From contig JAWNGF010000002.1 in NCBI GenBank assembly GCA_037039685.1, positions 2,542,001 through 2,606,000 on the forward strand: a DNA stretch of 64,000 nt, in the 5' to 3' direction. Origin of the DNA: Ceratobasidium sp. AG-K. Taxonomy: Eukaryota; Basidiomycota; Agaricomycetes; Cantharellales; Ceratobasidiaceae. Positions 1-12,921 of the stretch are shown piece after piece. The notes under the pieces are model-generated. The model saw nothing but the letters and a program-made list of their open reading frames with translations, did not search any database and was not told where the DNA came from. How positions within the stretch are numbered: the first letter of the stretch is position 1; each line of letters begins with the position of its first letter. The position numbers and the translations under genes are program-made.

Positions 1-767
1 TGCAGCCCCAAGATGGATTCTTTGAGGTTAAAATACCCACAGTATCGTAGCCGATGTAGTACACGGGTGGAAGAGAGCTAGTGCAAAGCATTGGTTCGAT
101 TGAATGGGTATGACACAGCATAAAGCATCCGGCGGTGGGTCTTGTGTAGGGTTTTTGTTACTGATGTATCTTAGTTAGCCCAAGGCGACGTAGCCGCCAT
201 TAATGACAAGCCTTAACACAATCGATTTGGTAGTGTCAACGATGTAGTAGGTGTCCGGTCCCTGGGTCTCCTCCTCCCGACCTCCACCAGCTATAGAATA
301 CCGCCTTGCCCTCTCCATCGTGGCGGCGAGAGTGATTTCGAGCGCCCATCGCTGCCTGTCCGCTTGCTACATAGTCACAGCTGGCTTCCTCTATACAGGA
401 GTCGCCCTATCGCCTTCCCGCAGCTCGTTGCTGCGCAGAGTCAACTTACCAACATCTCGCTGCCCACTGCTCTGCTCGGGTTCTAACTAGTATTGTTGGC
501 TAACCCCGCTTTGCGTCTTTCTGGCGCATTCCACCACGAATTCAAATGAGATGGTTTGACATAGGGTAAAGCATCCGATAACATGACTCAACGGACCAGC
601 GTACCCACAAATTCATGCCGAGGGCAGTCGCCACAACAACGAAGAACATAAACTACTAAGCGAATGGTCGGATCCTACCCAGTTCTGCGGCAGGGCGACT
701 CACCTGTAATTACAGTGAGAGAGATAGATGCCGTTGCGTGTGCCCGAGGTTCTCAGGCAACTCATTC
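1..767. other. intergenic, no gene seen
   Basis: Only short frames without fungal splice logic or recognisable domains occur here. It is the 3' flank of the minus-strand NACHT-TPR gene, whose TAG stop is at 770-768. Confidence 0.5.
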
Positions 768-3700
768 CTATGATCCGAGATTGCTCAGATTCAATTCCTC
801 GAGTTCTCGATGGACATCAGCGGCTTCTGTTTCGTTTCCAGCTTCGGAGAGATAATCAGCGAGTTGCTCCAGGGCTCTGGAGAATCGGGAAGAATGTGCA
901 CTTGGATATTGTTGGTTGAGCGGGCGATAGATCTCGACGGACTGTTTGATTGCTATCAGTGCCTCATCACAACGTCCCAGCGAGTTCAAACAGAAGGACA
1001 GCTGACTTGAGGACAATGCAAGCTCAGAGTTGAACACTTCTGGTCTCTCGGATGCGAGCTGCCGACGAAGCTCCACCGCCTCCTGCACGGGGCTCAGAGC
1101 TTCGTCCAAGCGATCCAAATCGGAGAGACGACAAGAAAGGCCATGAAGTGATCGGGCATAGTCGCTGGCGAAGACCGCAGGACGCTCAGCAAAAAGCTGC
1201 TGATGAAGCTCAACCGCTTCTTGCACTGTGGTTAGGGCCTCTTCATGATGGCCTTGGACAGAGAGGTCAACCGAGAGGGAGTGGAGAGATTCGGCAAGAG
1301 TAGATGTGTGGACCGCTGGTCTCTCCGTTGAAAGTTGTCTGCGCAGTGCTACTGCCTCTTGTGACGCTAGCAACGCCTCACTGTGACGGCCTACACTGGT
1401 GAGGTCAGATGAGAGGTTATGCAGGGAGCTAGCGAGATTAGACGTAAACACTGCTGGGCGCTCTTTGGCAAGCGTTCGGCGAATGTTGACGGTCTCTTCA
1501 GTAGCTTCTAGTGCTTGCCTGTCCCTGCCCAGACGGGAGAGAACGAACGAGAGGTTCTCTAGCGAGCCGGCAAGGTCACCCATGACTGATGGTCGCTCCT
1601 TGGCTAGTTGCCGATATAGCTCGACTGTCTCTTCTGCCGTAGCTAGTCCTTCATTGTAGCGACCTAAATCAATGAAGGAACATGCAAGCGAATTTAGAGA
1701 GAATGCGAGATCAGAGACGAATGCCGACGGTTGCTCCTTGGGGAGCTGCCGGCGAAGTTCTATCGCTGCCTGTATGGCCGACAGCGAATCCTCATGCCGG
1801 CCCAGGTCCGAGAGGCAGGCTGAGTAGCAGTGCAGGTACAGTGCCATGTTGGCATTTTGTGTCGTTGTTACCTGTTCGTTAGGTGAAAGGCTGTGCTGGA
1901 TCTCGACTGCTTCCTCAACCGCTTTGAGGGCGTCGTCTGGGCGCCCAAGGCCTCTGTACGCGGTAGCCAAATGACACAGCGAGCGCGCAAGATTAGCCGA
2001 AGACTCTACTGAATTGGTGATTGTAAGACCCCGCTGAATGCTGATGGCTTCACTTGCAGCTACTACTGCCTCGTCTTGCTGATTGAGGCCTCTCAGGTAA
2101 GGTACGCTGGCACTCAAGGCCCGAGCAAGTGCCACCGGACTCTCGTTCTTGTGGGCTTCCTGATTGCGGTATATCACGATCTCATCTCGAGCGGCAAGCA
2201 GTGCCTCTTCCCTGCGATCCATGTAACTGAGTCGTTCGGCGAGGTCATGAGATATGTGCGCTAGAGCCTGGCCGAACACTAACGGCTTGAGGGTAGGGTG
2301 GGACAAGAGGCCGCTCTTTGGAGAACGTCAATTAGTAATGCCTCGAGCATCGCCACCGTGATACACTGACCTCCACACACTGGTGTAGTCTTGATAGACC
2401 CTCGTATCGACTATATGCGACCACCAACTCCATCCACAACGTGACCTTGTGTGCTAGGAACCGCTGTAGCTGCTCCACTAGGTCGGCTGGCATGGATGTC
2501 TCGGTATCCATCAGATGATCAAGCCAGAACTGGCACGCATACATCAGCTCCTCCGGGATGTCGCCCTCCTGGACTGAGGGAATGCCTGATGACTGGGCTT
2601 CGCCGGTTGAGCAATATCCAACACCTGGTAGGTTATTATCCAGGCTCTCGTTGATGAGGGTGAGGCACAATAGTGCGATTCTTCGACTATGCTCTTTCTC
2701 GTCGATCGCAAAACGCTGGCTTGCCGTTGGTGCGCCCGGACGTGTGGCTCGCTGCGTCAAGAAGTCGCGCAAGGATGAGTGTAGAAAGCGAACTGGCTGA
2801 CCCGTCGGTCTGTTGGAGAGCCCAGTCATCAGTGGGCTCAGTTGCCGAAGTGCGAGTTCAGACCCCATGATCACACGCTGATATAGCGTATTCAGAGCTT
2901 GCAGTGTCAAAGGTGACTTGGCAGCAACAACAGCTCCAAGCAGCATGGAACAGCTGGTGGCGAACTCTTCGTCGTCCCAGTTACAAGCCAGAAGAATTGT
3001 AGCATACAGGTTGTCCATCTTTGACTCGGCTGAAGACCCAGTTCGGTACGAGGCGGAGATAAGCAGCTCCAGCTCCCGTTTTGGATAGTAGCACGACGAC
3101 AAGTAATCGCATGTCGTTGCAACCCACAGAAACAGACCGCCGGCCTTGGCTTGGAACGCAGATACAAGCTCCAAGTCTGGCCAATCATCGCCCAGATCAT
3201 GCTGCTCTGCAACCTGCTTGAGCTTGTACGGAACATAGAGCGCAATATCGTTGGAGTTATTCTCTGTGTATATGTCCAAGGATGTGGAGTGAACATGGGG
3301 TTTACGGCGCAGCTTCTCCATATCGGCCGACATGCGAGATGTCAGGAATATGCGAATGTAACTTGGCAGTTGACTAGCCCTCTCGGTTAAAATCTGTAGT
3401 AGATCGATGTCGCAGCCTTCATCTAGAGCATCCAGTACAATTACGAGAGGATGGGCGCAATCGTAGTCCACACTAGGATTAAGGATGAGTTCCTGGAACT
3501 GTCGAGCGATCGGAGCACCGATCAAGCTTTCATCAGCTTGAATCGCCGATATGATTCGAGTGGCGAGTCCGCTGTCCCGACGGGAAAGGTCGGTCGCGAT
3601 CGTACTTGTCAAGCGCTTTGGATTATTTCGCTCGGCAGTCTCGCGGTCAAAGAAGAACGAAGTAAGTAGCTGTTTGCTCTCAGACAAACGCTGCGAAATG

Positions 3701-4521
3701 GTATGGGCAATCGCGCTTTTGCCAGCTCCAGCGACACCAGTCAGCAAGAAGATATTTGTATTGGTAGTGCCGTAGTCCGTGTTGACCCACGAGAGTACGG
3801 ATTCGATGACGTTCTGCCGGGTGTTGGGCAAGCATACGCGATTTGGATCCCATGAAGCACCTCTGACGTAATGGAGCTTGGCGAGCAGCGGATCCACAGT
3901 ATCGTGCTTTTCTGCCAGCTGTAAAATTTTCTCAGTCCTCAGGTCCATTCTAATGGTAGCTCCGAGCTGTTCGTTCAGTGCTCTTCGGATGAACAGGGTA
4001 ATGTGCGAGTTGAGAACTAAAATACCTTGAAAAGCCCGACCGCATCGTCAATCTGCTGTCTCATTTCGAGAATCATAATCGGGTGATCTAGAAAGTGTCG
4101 TAGCTGTAGCCATACTGGGTCACTATGTCGGGCTTTAATTCGCGTTACAACTTCTTTAAGGGTTCTGGAATAGAGGCCTGAGGGATCCGGGAACACCTGA
4201 GATCATATGAAATACCACACCTCAGAAGCTTCTCCACGTGCACTTTTACTTCAGATTCTTCAACGTCTACAGATTCAACAGATTGGAGCGCGGTTGCAAC
4301 CGCAGCCTCGACGTATGCTCGAAACTCGGTCCATTCACTTGCACAAGTTTTAAATCTCTGCGAGGAACCGTCATCATTCAGTGTCAACGCCACTTCACAG
4401 TGCATACCATAACAAGGGCGGCGATCTCCAATACCGTATCAGCAATACTCTTGAGAGGTGGAGCGAGGCTGATCGAAGCAGCGGCTAGCCTAAGAAACCG
4501 TAGAGCCGACTCTCCTTCCAT
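768..4521 (-). CDS. NLR-type NACHT-TPR receptor
   Basis: Five exons: 4521-4408, 4357-4221, 4164-4026, 3966-2371, 2315-768, giving 1177 aa; introns of 50, 56, 59 and 55 nt have GT..AG ends and all phases agree. The N-terminal ~130 residues are helical and follow the layout of basidiomycete NLRs. The NACHT domain has Walker A GVAGAGKSAIAH near residue 207, Walker B LVIVLDALDE near 303 and an RIFLTSR sensor motif. The last ~510 residues are about ten kinesin-light-chain-like TPRs, recognisable by repeated LGRxxEAL and AVELRRQL units. Fungal proteins with this architecture are STAND ATPases linked to heterokaryon incompatibility and self/non-self sensing; ligand and effector cannot be inferred here. 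The first ATG in the exon 1 frame was chosen; an additional upstream exon cannot be excluded. Confidence 0.85.
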
Positions 4522-5380
4522 CGATATATGACTCTGAGTACAAAACCGATTCGAGTATGATGTGGTTGAATGCAACCCTGGACCTGGATGAGAATGTGGT
4601 GATGGGCGCTTCAACGCTGCAATTTAAGTGGCAGTTTGGAAATGTTTGTCTGTGTCAGCTCTGACGCCAATGCTTACCCGACTTGACTATATCCATATTT
4701 CCACACTCGAAGCACGCGCGTTCCGGGATCTGGTTGGCGCAATGGTCTTGCCGATTTCCACGAGAGCTTAAGATACTGAGAAAGGAACTCATCTTTCCCC
4801 TCGTGGTGTCCCGGACACAACGGTTAAATGAACAACAGTTTGCATAGAGTTCTAACCGCCCCGATCGGAGCAGAGCGACACCGCATGCTAGGGGGCATTG
4901 GCTCAAAAGAATCGATGCCAAAGGTCGTAGATGCAATACTTCCGCCTGTATGGACGTTAGTGCCTCATACATCGAAGACCCCTGCTGCAGCGGTCACACT
5001 AATCATGAAGCGCCCGAGCAAGTCTCAGGTTATGGGTAGTAAGTGGCCCCAAGGCAAGTCCCCGGCAAATGTGTGCGGCTTCTCTTGGCATTCGAATTTA
5101 CTCCCTGTCGCTATCTCCGTCAGAGCATTGCTTAGAGATGGCTGGGGGGGGGGGGGATTTTGTTACGCATCGCAGAATGCTTGTATCTGTCTTCGCGCCG
5201 GTGAAGTTATTCAATGTATGAGCTGAGTGAAAGACTCGCTGGTGGTTGGCGACTTGGACCTCTATTCCTGGAAACTCACGCAAGAATAGATTTTCAGCTA
5301 TTGACTAGTCGATCCGTGGTAAAGTCAAGTTCCAAGCAGGGACTGGCACGTGATCATCTTCATTCCTCATTGCACCAAAC
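4522..5380. other. intergenic with 13-nt poly-G run
   Basis: Space between the divergent NACHT-TPR and coilin-like genes, so it should hold both promoters. A run of 13 G occurs at 5144-5156. Open frames here overlap on opposite strands and look like chance. Confidence 0.5.
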
Positions 5381-7173
5381 ATGAACCTCGCCACCACCCC
5401 CACTCTCACCCGCTTCCGAATCCAAACCTCCCCACCTCTCGAGCCCATAAAGGCATGGCACATCATATCATCCGAATCTGGTCTTAGCTGTATAGGAGAT
5501 TTAGCGCGTGATGTTGCACTCGTATTAGGGATTGATTCCGAAGTGGTGCTCGAGTTGGATGGCTTCGTGCTTCTGGCAACGAGTCCGGTGGGAGCTGTGC
5601 GCGACGGTGATGTGATAACGTGAGAACTTTCCCATTCTCTCTGAAACTGTTTTTTATCTTTAATTTTCTCTCCCCAGAGTGAAATGTAAACCCCAGACCG
5701 ATAAACGAAAAGCAGCATATGGTACATGTTCGCAACTCACTAGGGATATCAAACCATTAATTGCCCCTTCTATCTTTCCAGCGACAAGCAACAACTCACA
5801 AAAGCGACAAAAAACAGAATCCCCAGCTCCCGTTCCAGGCGCTGTCCCTACTGCTGCACCGGTAGCTCAACCGCGCCCTGCCACAACATCCGGCGTAGCG
5901 ATACGGCGCCCATCCGCTAAGACTACCGTGCCAGATCCCTCTAGCTCCAGCGAAGCGACCAGTTCCGACTCTGAATCGGACAGTTCCTCAGACAGTTCCT
6001 CAGACGACTCTGACTCGAGCTCAGAATCAAGCTCAGACTCGGACTCGGAATCAGACTCGGAATCAGATTCGGACCATGCGCCTACGCCTCAGCCTATTTC
6101 TCGTCAACCACGAACGACATCGCTTCCACCAGCAGCTAAAACGTGAGTTGTAACAATTTGCCTCGGTTGTTTTTTACCGACAATTTCACAATTCCCACAG
6201 TCCAACTCCACTCACCGCACCCCGCCTTACACCCACTCAACCACCAGTTCCTCCAGGCCAAGGCAAACAATCGACCAAAAACCGAAATGCTCGTCGACGG
6301 GTAATGAGAAAACACCAGGCTGCAGGGACCGGACTCACCCCAACCCCACAACCGCGAGACACTCCACTCTCCCAATCGCCCCCAGTCCTACCATCCACGA
6401 CAACCCTAAATAAACCTCCCGCCGCGATCGCACCCGCTAAAAACGCCAACAAGAACAAGCGCAAGGGATTCGACAAGGATATGGCGGAAGCGGTCGCGAC
6501 TCGAACCGTCTTTGGGCCCGACCCGCCTGCAAAGTCGAAATCGCAATATACCCACTATCATGTTGTTCCGCCGTCTGAGCGCACGGACCTTCCTTCGAAT
6601 GTGATTGTGACGAGTGTGGATGTGGAGGCAATGGATGGGATGGACGGTGTGGGCGAGTGGTTCGATGGTGAGGTGCGAGAGGATGTGGCTGAGACGAAGC
6701 CCGATGAGCCGGCCAAAAAAGTGGAAGAACCGCCTGCCGAAAACACCTCGAAGATCGACTGGGAGGTGGTCGACTCGGATTGGGAAAAGAGATGGGACTC
6801 GTTCACGGTTGTTGGGTCGGAGGGTTGGAAGACGCTCAAGGTCGGGGAGCTACTTGGATGGCAGGTGCGATCTTCAATATTCTCACCTGACACTTCGAAA
6901 CTAACGTGGTTTCCTCTCCAGGCTCTGACCATTGACCCTCTAACGTGCACGCCCGGTACAAAGATTCACCTCGCTCGAGTAACTGCGCCCGTCGACCCAT
7001 CGTCCAAAAAAGTGGAATGCTTCATTATTGATCGACCAGGAGCGGATGGAGTAGCTTTTGGGTACGGTGGAGCGTACGAAGACGAAGAAATGGAGGACGG
7101 GAGTGGCGGTGAAACTGGCGAATCCAGGAGCGTCGAGGTCGGAGAGCTAGAAAGCTGGAAGGTCATTGGATAG
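5381..7173 (+). CDS. coilin-like protein (Cajal body scaffold)
   Basis: Four exons: 5381-5619, 5678-6142, 6201-6864, 6922-7173, 539 aa. A further 60-nt intron at 5722-5781 (GTACAT..TTCCAG) is possible and would keep the frame, giving 519 aa. Residues 1-80 fit the coilin N-terminal ubiquitin-like fold (RFRIQTSPPL start, VVLELDGFVLL, then RDGDVITV). The middle is a Ser/Asp/Glu tract of about 45 residues followed by a basic KNRNARRR patch. The C-terminal third, with YTHYHVVPPSERTDLPSN and later LGWQALTIDP...IHLARV, resembles the atypical Tudor domain of coilins. Coilin organises nuclear Cajal bodies and snRNP assembly; that role is inferred from family membership. Start is the ATG opening the ubiquitin-like domain. 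Confidence 0.72.
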
Positions 7174-7711
7174 GCGTGGTGCTCTTAAAGTTCTATGCTT
7201 TCCCTCGCCGTTCACATGCACGCGTCAGACCTCTCGATTCAATGACACTTATTACTGTGCCAAATTAATCGCTCAAAATGAGCAACCGACGCTGGAGGAG
7301 TCACAGCTCATATAGCCCACTAACGAATTATAGTCGATATTACCCAGGTCATTCCAAGACAACTTTTGGTCACTGGACAATGAGGTAGGACGAATCACTG
7401 GCTGTCCCTTGAATGCCCCGTGTCCGAGAACCAGTCACGAATTCATATTACTCTACCCACCAAACATAAAACACGACTCATTATAATACCCACTAACCAA
7501 GAGGTATGATATTCACCTCCTACAGTTGTCATGAACCCCCGCATCCAACGATCGTCGAGAAAGCTAAGCACGAAACCGACCTCTCCAAATTCATTTCCGC
7601 ACGTGACCACCTCCACTTGCCCTTCGGACCGGAATCAATTTCTGCATCCGGTAGTCCGAGGTAGACACTAGACGTCGCTCATCGCCCGACCTCCGACACC
7701 GACTTAACATC
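7174..7711. other. intergenic, RPS26 promoter region
   Basis: No gene seen. It separates the coilin-like stop codon from the RPS26 ATG and should carry the ribosomal-protein promoter; no specific element is asserted. Confidence 0.5.
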
Positions 7712-8484
7712 ATGGTGAGTGAGGTTTTTCAACGGTCTTGGGGGTTGATAAAATGGCTCGGAATGCGACTTTGAGAGCGGGAGATCATGTGTGGGGTGGA
7801 TAGGTAGCTTGAGTGTGGATGGATCGCCGGCTGGAAATTGGATGGACTGGGATCTACGCTCGGAGAAGGATGGGACTTTGATTGATCTCGTGAGTATATC
7901 TGAGTACAATGCTAATCATTGTTTGCCTCGCAGACTAAGAAAAGAAGAAATGGTGGCCGCAACAAGCACGGCCGTGGCCATGTCGGATTCGTCCGCTGCT
8001 CCAACTGCTCGCGCTGGTGAGTCGATCTCTAGATTCTACCAACCCATCCAACCCATAAGCCCATAATTACCACACTTTTGCGTCTTCCACTCCTTTCTAC
8101 GAGCATACAGCCTAACTTATTTCGGCAGCGTCCCCAAAGACAAGGCGATCAAGCGCTTCACCGTGAGGAACATGGTCGAGTCGGCCGCCGTTCGTGATAT
8201 CTCCGAGGCCTCGGTCTACTCCGGTGAGCCCACGTAACCCATAACCCCTACCACCTCTAATGGCAAGTATAGAGTACGTTATCCCCAAACTGTACATCAA
8301 AATCGCCTACTGTGTCTCCTGCGCGATCCACTCGCACGTTGTCCGTGTGCGCTCGCGCGAGGGCCGCCGAAACCGTGCTCCCCCACCACGCGTACGGTTC
8401 AAGGACGGAAAGAAGGTCAACCCTGCTGTGGCTGCTGCCGAGGACAGCAAAGCTGCTGCTGCTGCCGCCGCTGGTGCGCAGTGA
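7712..8484 (+). CDS. RPS26: 40S ribosomal protein S26 (eS26)
   Basis: Four exons: 7712-7714, 7934-8016, 8129-8223, 8273-8484, 130 aa. Exon 1 is only the ATG, followed at once by GTGAGT; the first intron is 219 nt, long for this region. The product begins [17 protein letters not shown], contains the two CxxC zinc-binding pairs (CSNC and CVSC) and the [18 protein letters not shown] core, and ends in an Ala-rich tail. eS26 binds the mRNA exit channel of the small subunit and stabilises the 18S 3' end. Length and sequence match the family closely; there is no sign of decay. Confidence 0.96.
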
Positions 8485-8990
8485 GGGACGGATGCGTATT
8501 TGTTGGAGGATTAGTTTCCCTCGTGTATTTTGAACTTGTTCGTATCGTATTGTGTCCCTCGTGAAAGTGTGTGTGTGGATTCAAAAAACCCGCCCGAGCT
8601 TGTCGCTCAATACGAGGCCATCGATAGAATTAAACTCCCGTATTCAAACTCACTTCAGTCGAATGAGGGTACTATTTCAACCTGCATCATTCGTCCTTTT
8701 CGACTTGATTCATGTGGTAATGTTTCTCACTACCTCGTAGAATAGTATTAGCTCTACAGTATTGGCCCAGGGTATCCTGTTTTCCCTACGCATTGGCCGA
8801 TATTTCCCCAATCTACGGGAACAAGGCGACACTGAACCAAGCCAAAACATGGCTATTGGCAAGAAACGCGATATTCCGTCAAAACGGAGTGTGATCTCCA
8901 GTGTTGACACAAAACTCGGATTTGAAACAACAGCATACACTCAGAAGCAATCACAGGTTAGTGGAAATATAGAAAACGCATATACGCTGA
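8485..8990. other. intergenic between convergent genes
   Basis: 3' flanks of RPS26 (+) and the DUF6535 gene (-). No additional gene seen. Confidence 0.5.
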
Positions 8991-11900
8991 TTACATCTCC
9001 TCAATGGAATTTATCTCACTCAAGCTTGGGGTCTTCTGCATCGCCGGCAAATATAAATGACCAAACTCTCCGGCAAGCTGATCAGGGGTGATATCCGTGC
9101 CACCATGACCCCAGCGTGGGTCGGATTCGGGAGCATTTTCCTCCAAGAGCATGCAACGAAGGACACAATAGAAATACTTGTATCCGATTGGCCCCTCCCA
9201 TCGCTGGAAGGCTTCGTAAAACTGGGAAACCAGTGTCTCTTTCGCTTGCCTCAACTTTGGCGCGTCCTTTACGTCCTTTCCGTTGATCCCAGGGGCGTAT
9301 TTCCTAACCAATGTATCCTTGAGATATTTCTGGGACAGACTGTGAACATAGCCGTCTGAATCGGTATCTTGTCGTTCAAGTAGCGAGGTGAACAACCAGA
9401 GTTGACTCGTCGCAAGTAATTGTTGCTTGACATTGGCCTGCTCTTTGGTGTCCTCTAAGAAATCCACAATTCCCAGGCCCTCGATGTCCTTGGCGAACGA
9501 GTCACTGAGCTCGACGGGAAAGGGAAATGATTCAAACAGAGACCATGCCTTTTCGTTTGCAAAATCGCGGCCAATTATTTTGAGAATGACTAGGTAGACA
9601 GGGTTTGCTGGAGTTCCAACAACCTCCCGACTATAGGTATGGTAGAGTAATTCTAAGATTGCCTTAGAGTGAGCGGGATCGAGGGTCTTACTGGAATAAT
9701 GAGATTTGAAGGACATTATTTCACCGGATAGGTCATCCATAATCTGACGGCAGAGGTTAAAGTTTGCTGGCAGTGTGGGTATATTGATATTGAGGGTACG
9801 GTCGCGATTGGGAAGCATTTTGACGAGCATATTGACGTCATAATCATTTAATTTGTATAGCTTAGGGCGGGATAGTAGATGTAGCAGGCCGAGCTTTACC
9901 GCGTCAGCCGCAAATAGAACCTCGGTGTAATCTCCATCAACTGGTGTACCAATAGATTCGGGGTGTAGGAGGAAATCAACCGTCCTTTCAATTCGGGTCG
10001 CATGAGAAAATGGACAAGGGTTAATCCACCCAGGATAGTCTTGGCGGGAAAGAGCAAGTGCTGCAAGGGTGAGAGCTAGCTCATCGTCAAACATCTCATT
10101 CCCAGACCCCTGCCGAGGCATGCGTAGGAGGCACATGGGGAAATCGATCCTATGGAGCGTGCATTGCTCTTGTCCCAGGATAGATGTGAGAAATAACGAG
10201 AACACGACGTGGACGAGCTCGCGCTTCATCATAGGCTTAATGCCCTCAATCTTAGCCAGCGCAGACTCCAAAACATCAAGGAAGGCTTGCTTGAACACCG
10301 TCAGCGCCAAATTTACGATTCGGACTTTTACGATTCGAACCTTATCCCCGCGTTTGAGAGAGGTTGAAGATTCTGGTGGGTCACAGTCGCAGTCATGCAT
10401 GTCCTTCCGATCCTCTCGCAGCACTTTTGTGGCTTGGAGTGTAAAGACCTTGCAGGAGTCTAATAGTTCTTGGCGCCATCCTAATGGAAGTCTATCCCAA
10501 TGGGTTTTGAAAAGCCTATGGATGGAAGGCATTAGATATATACATAACTGCTATTATAAAATGAACTTACCCCTCAACTTGAAGCTGCATGCTCCATAAT
10601 AGGATTTCCAACCTATCGGCTTTTGGGCGGAGCGGCTCAATAATCGCGTACGTCGGATGCATAGTGCCTTCCAAATACAACATTGCACGGGAGTACAAGA
10701 ACAGAGGGTTCACAGGGTTTGCCGAGCGAGAATCCAGTAATAAGAAACGCTTTCTGATTAGTCCGAGCGCATCGCATTCCATAAAGATATCCACAGGCAG
10801 ATCATTCGAAGCCCCAGCGATAGACTGAAGAGCTATATCCACCGGACGTGGGGTCTCGCAGTTGGTCACTAGCCAGTGAATACCTTGGCTGGTGACATCA
10901 TCTTGGTTTTGATCGTCGACGGTGGCCTGAACGCTCAGCCCTAAGAGATTAGAAATTGTAACAGAAGCGGCCAGTGTGCGTGGACACCAACCAGCGATAT
11001 TTCTGCCTATCATCTGAAATATTTTGGTCATCGTGGTACCGTATGGACAGTAGGTGTCCAGGAATGGTAGGATGGTGCATATTAGATAGAGTACCAAAGC
11101 AATCCCAGTGACCACTGCTACTGGAATAGCCGCCAGCACATGTACATCCCACAGAAATAGTGACAGGCCAACCGCGAATAATACTAAAGGCTCACTATTA
11201 TAAATTCCCCGTCATTAGCTTGTTAACATTTAAACTTACGGAGCGCTATTTGAATAAACGAGGGTAGAACTAACAACATGTTCTCCATTTTCCAGCGTAT
11301 GAGGCCATTTAAACGTTGCTGTCGTCGACGAGCCTGAGCAGCAGGTGATCCAGTGCGGCCAGACATATATGTAAAGCACCATTCCTTGGCTAACATGGCA
11401 ACGAGCGAGACTGCAACACTAAGACTGAGGGACAAAAGCCAGAGAAAGTTGACCACAATGGCTGAAGTAGGAGCCTTGAATTCGGGAATTTCCGTCTGTG
11501 TAGGGAGTGCGATTGGCTGAGTATTATTAGCAAGCTGAACAAGAGTCTGGGAGATGAGGCGAAGGGCCTGCGCGGAGACGTCAGCTGGGTCCTCCTTCAG
11601 GCTTTTGTAACTCTCAATAACAAATCTAATACAGGGTAAATGTTAGTCATATTGGCGTTTGTTCGCATGCAAAGTGACTAACGCGGTCGAGATTGCCGAG
11701 AACAACGCCGCCTAGGTACCGTTCTAGATTCAGGAAGATCATTGGACCAACGCCCTCATCTGACTTACGAAAACTACCAGCCTGTCAGACGAGTACTACG
11801 GATAGTAAGGGATAGCTTACTCAAAATTACATCCAAGGTTCTAAGTAAACGACTCTATGTCTAAACCGAAGCTAGATAGCCGCAACAAGAGCACTTACTT

Positions 11901-12016
11901 GTTCCATCCATCAACGCGTTCTCCGTCCCATTCGTTCGTTTCCTTTACGCTCGTCTTCCATACCTGGGCCTCACTCCCTAGCTCTGCGCCCACCTCATCA
12001 AATTCCTGTGGCGCAT
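8991..12016 (-). CDS. DUF6535-type membrane protein
   Basis: Supported exons: 12016-11899, 11840-11821, 11773-11769, 11711-11683, 11625-11240, 11183-10571, 10515-8991 (about 899 codons). Phases agree throughout, but only with a 5-nt micro-exon at 11773-11769. The order is a Trp-rich VWKTSVKETNEWD motif, a split first helix (TLDVILIF then AALFSAISTAFVIES), a Gln/Ser loop, then helices around VVNFLWLLSLSLSVAV, LLFAVGLSLFLW and IPVAVVTGIALVLYLI. This is the arrangement of DUF6535 proteins, a large basidiomycete family of unknown function. The ~500-residue C-terminal part is soluble-looking and helical. The true start is not settled: an ATG at 12254 opens a frame that may join exon 12016 through one or more short introns. 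Confidence 0.75.
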
Positions 12017-12921
12017 CTACAACGTGACACTAGTATCAACTTGTCAGGTGCAACCCGTCTTCTAAGTTGTTGTAAATGCCAAGCTTGCCTTGATAGATGT
12101 TGGCTCTGATGCCTGATTGGCTGAGAAATATCCGTTGTTTTGGGTTTGATGGCATGGTTCGAACTGCAGCCCGGCGCCACGGAGGATATTCGGGCGTTGG
12201 TTGGTCTGAGACACATACCAAGCCATCATCGTGCAATAACCTAAATTTAGCCATAATTTTAGAGTATGATGAGACACATCAACTAACAGTATCACGGCTT
12301 GGTGAATTTGAGTTGAATCGTGCCCCTACCGCAGCCTTGTACCTCGGCGGGGTGCTCGCCGGGTGCACTGGGTATATTGACATGACAGGTCTCTAGCAGT
12401 AGAAAGTTACAAGTCGCGCTGTTATTATATGGATGATAGAGAAAGGAACTCCTCTCACGTTAATGCCATTTAACTGTGAAAAGCGAGCGGCTCTTCACCA
12501 ACTCCTTTTCGCCCCAATTTAAGGGCGCTAACCACCTAGCCGTGTGATCCAGGTCCTAAAAGGCATGTGCTCGAACGGCCCCCTAGGAAGTACAAAGGGA
12601 GATATGACGATCTGCTGGTCGAACTAAGCATATCGCCGACACGGACTTCCCCCAAATAAAATCGAGTCTTCAAAAATGAGTCAAAGAGTGTTGGCCTTTA
12701 TGCTGGCGGCGATTGAGAACTATATTATATAATCCGGGATCATAAAGCTAATTTAGTATGAATGAACGTGCCGAGTGCGGGCGTTATCTGGGTTTCTAAA
12801 ATACATTTCCTTTCTCTGACCATCACTTCCACTCACGTATCGCAAGCAAGTCAGAAATTGCCTCGACGTGTAACTTTGAAGATCACCCCGCCCGCGAAAT
12901 CGCCATGATCCATGTCGAGTA
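12017..12921. other. upstream of DUF6535 gene; no separate gene
   Basis: 12017-12300 probably includes the 5' exon(s) of the DUF6535 gene. 12300-12921 has no convincing coding frame. Confidence 0.45.

Noticed and set aside
251..490. 79-codon plus-strand frame
   Set aside because: Opens with GTG, not ATG, and has no recognisable content.
4655..5226. Overlapping 105- and 132-codon frames on opposite strands
   Set aside because: No splice logic, no domain; one spans a poly-G run. Treated as chance.
6558..6950. 130-codon minus-strand frame
   Set aside because: Shadow of the coilin-like exon 3.
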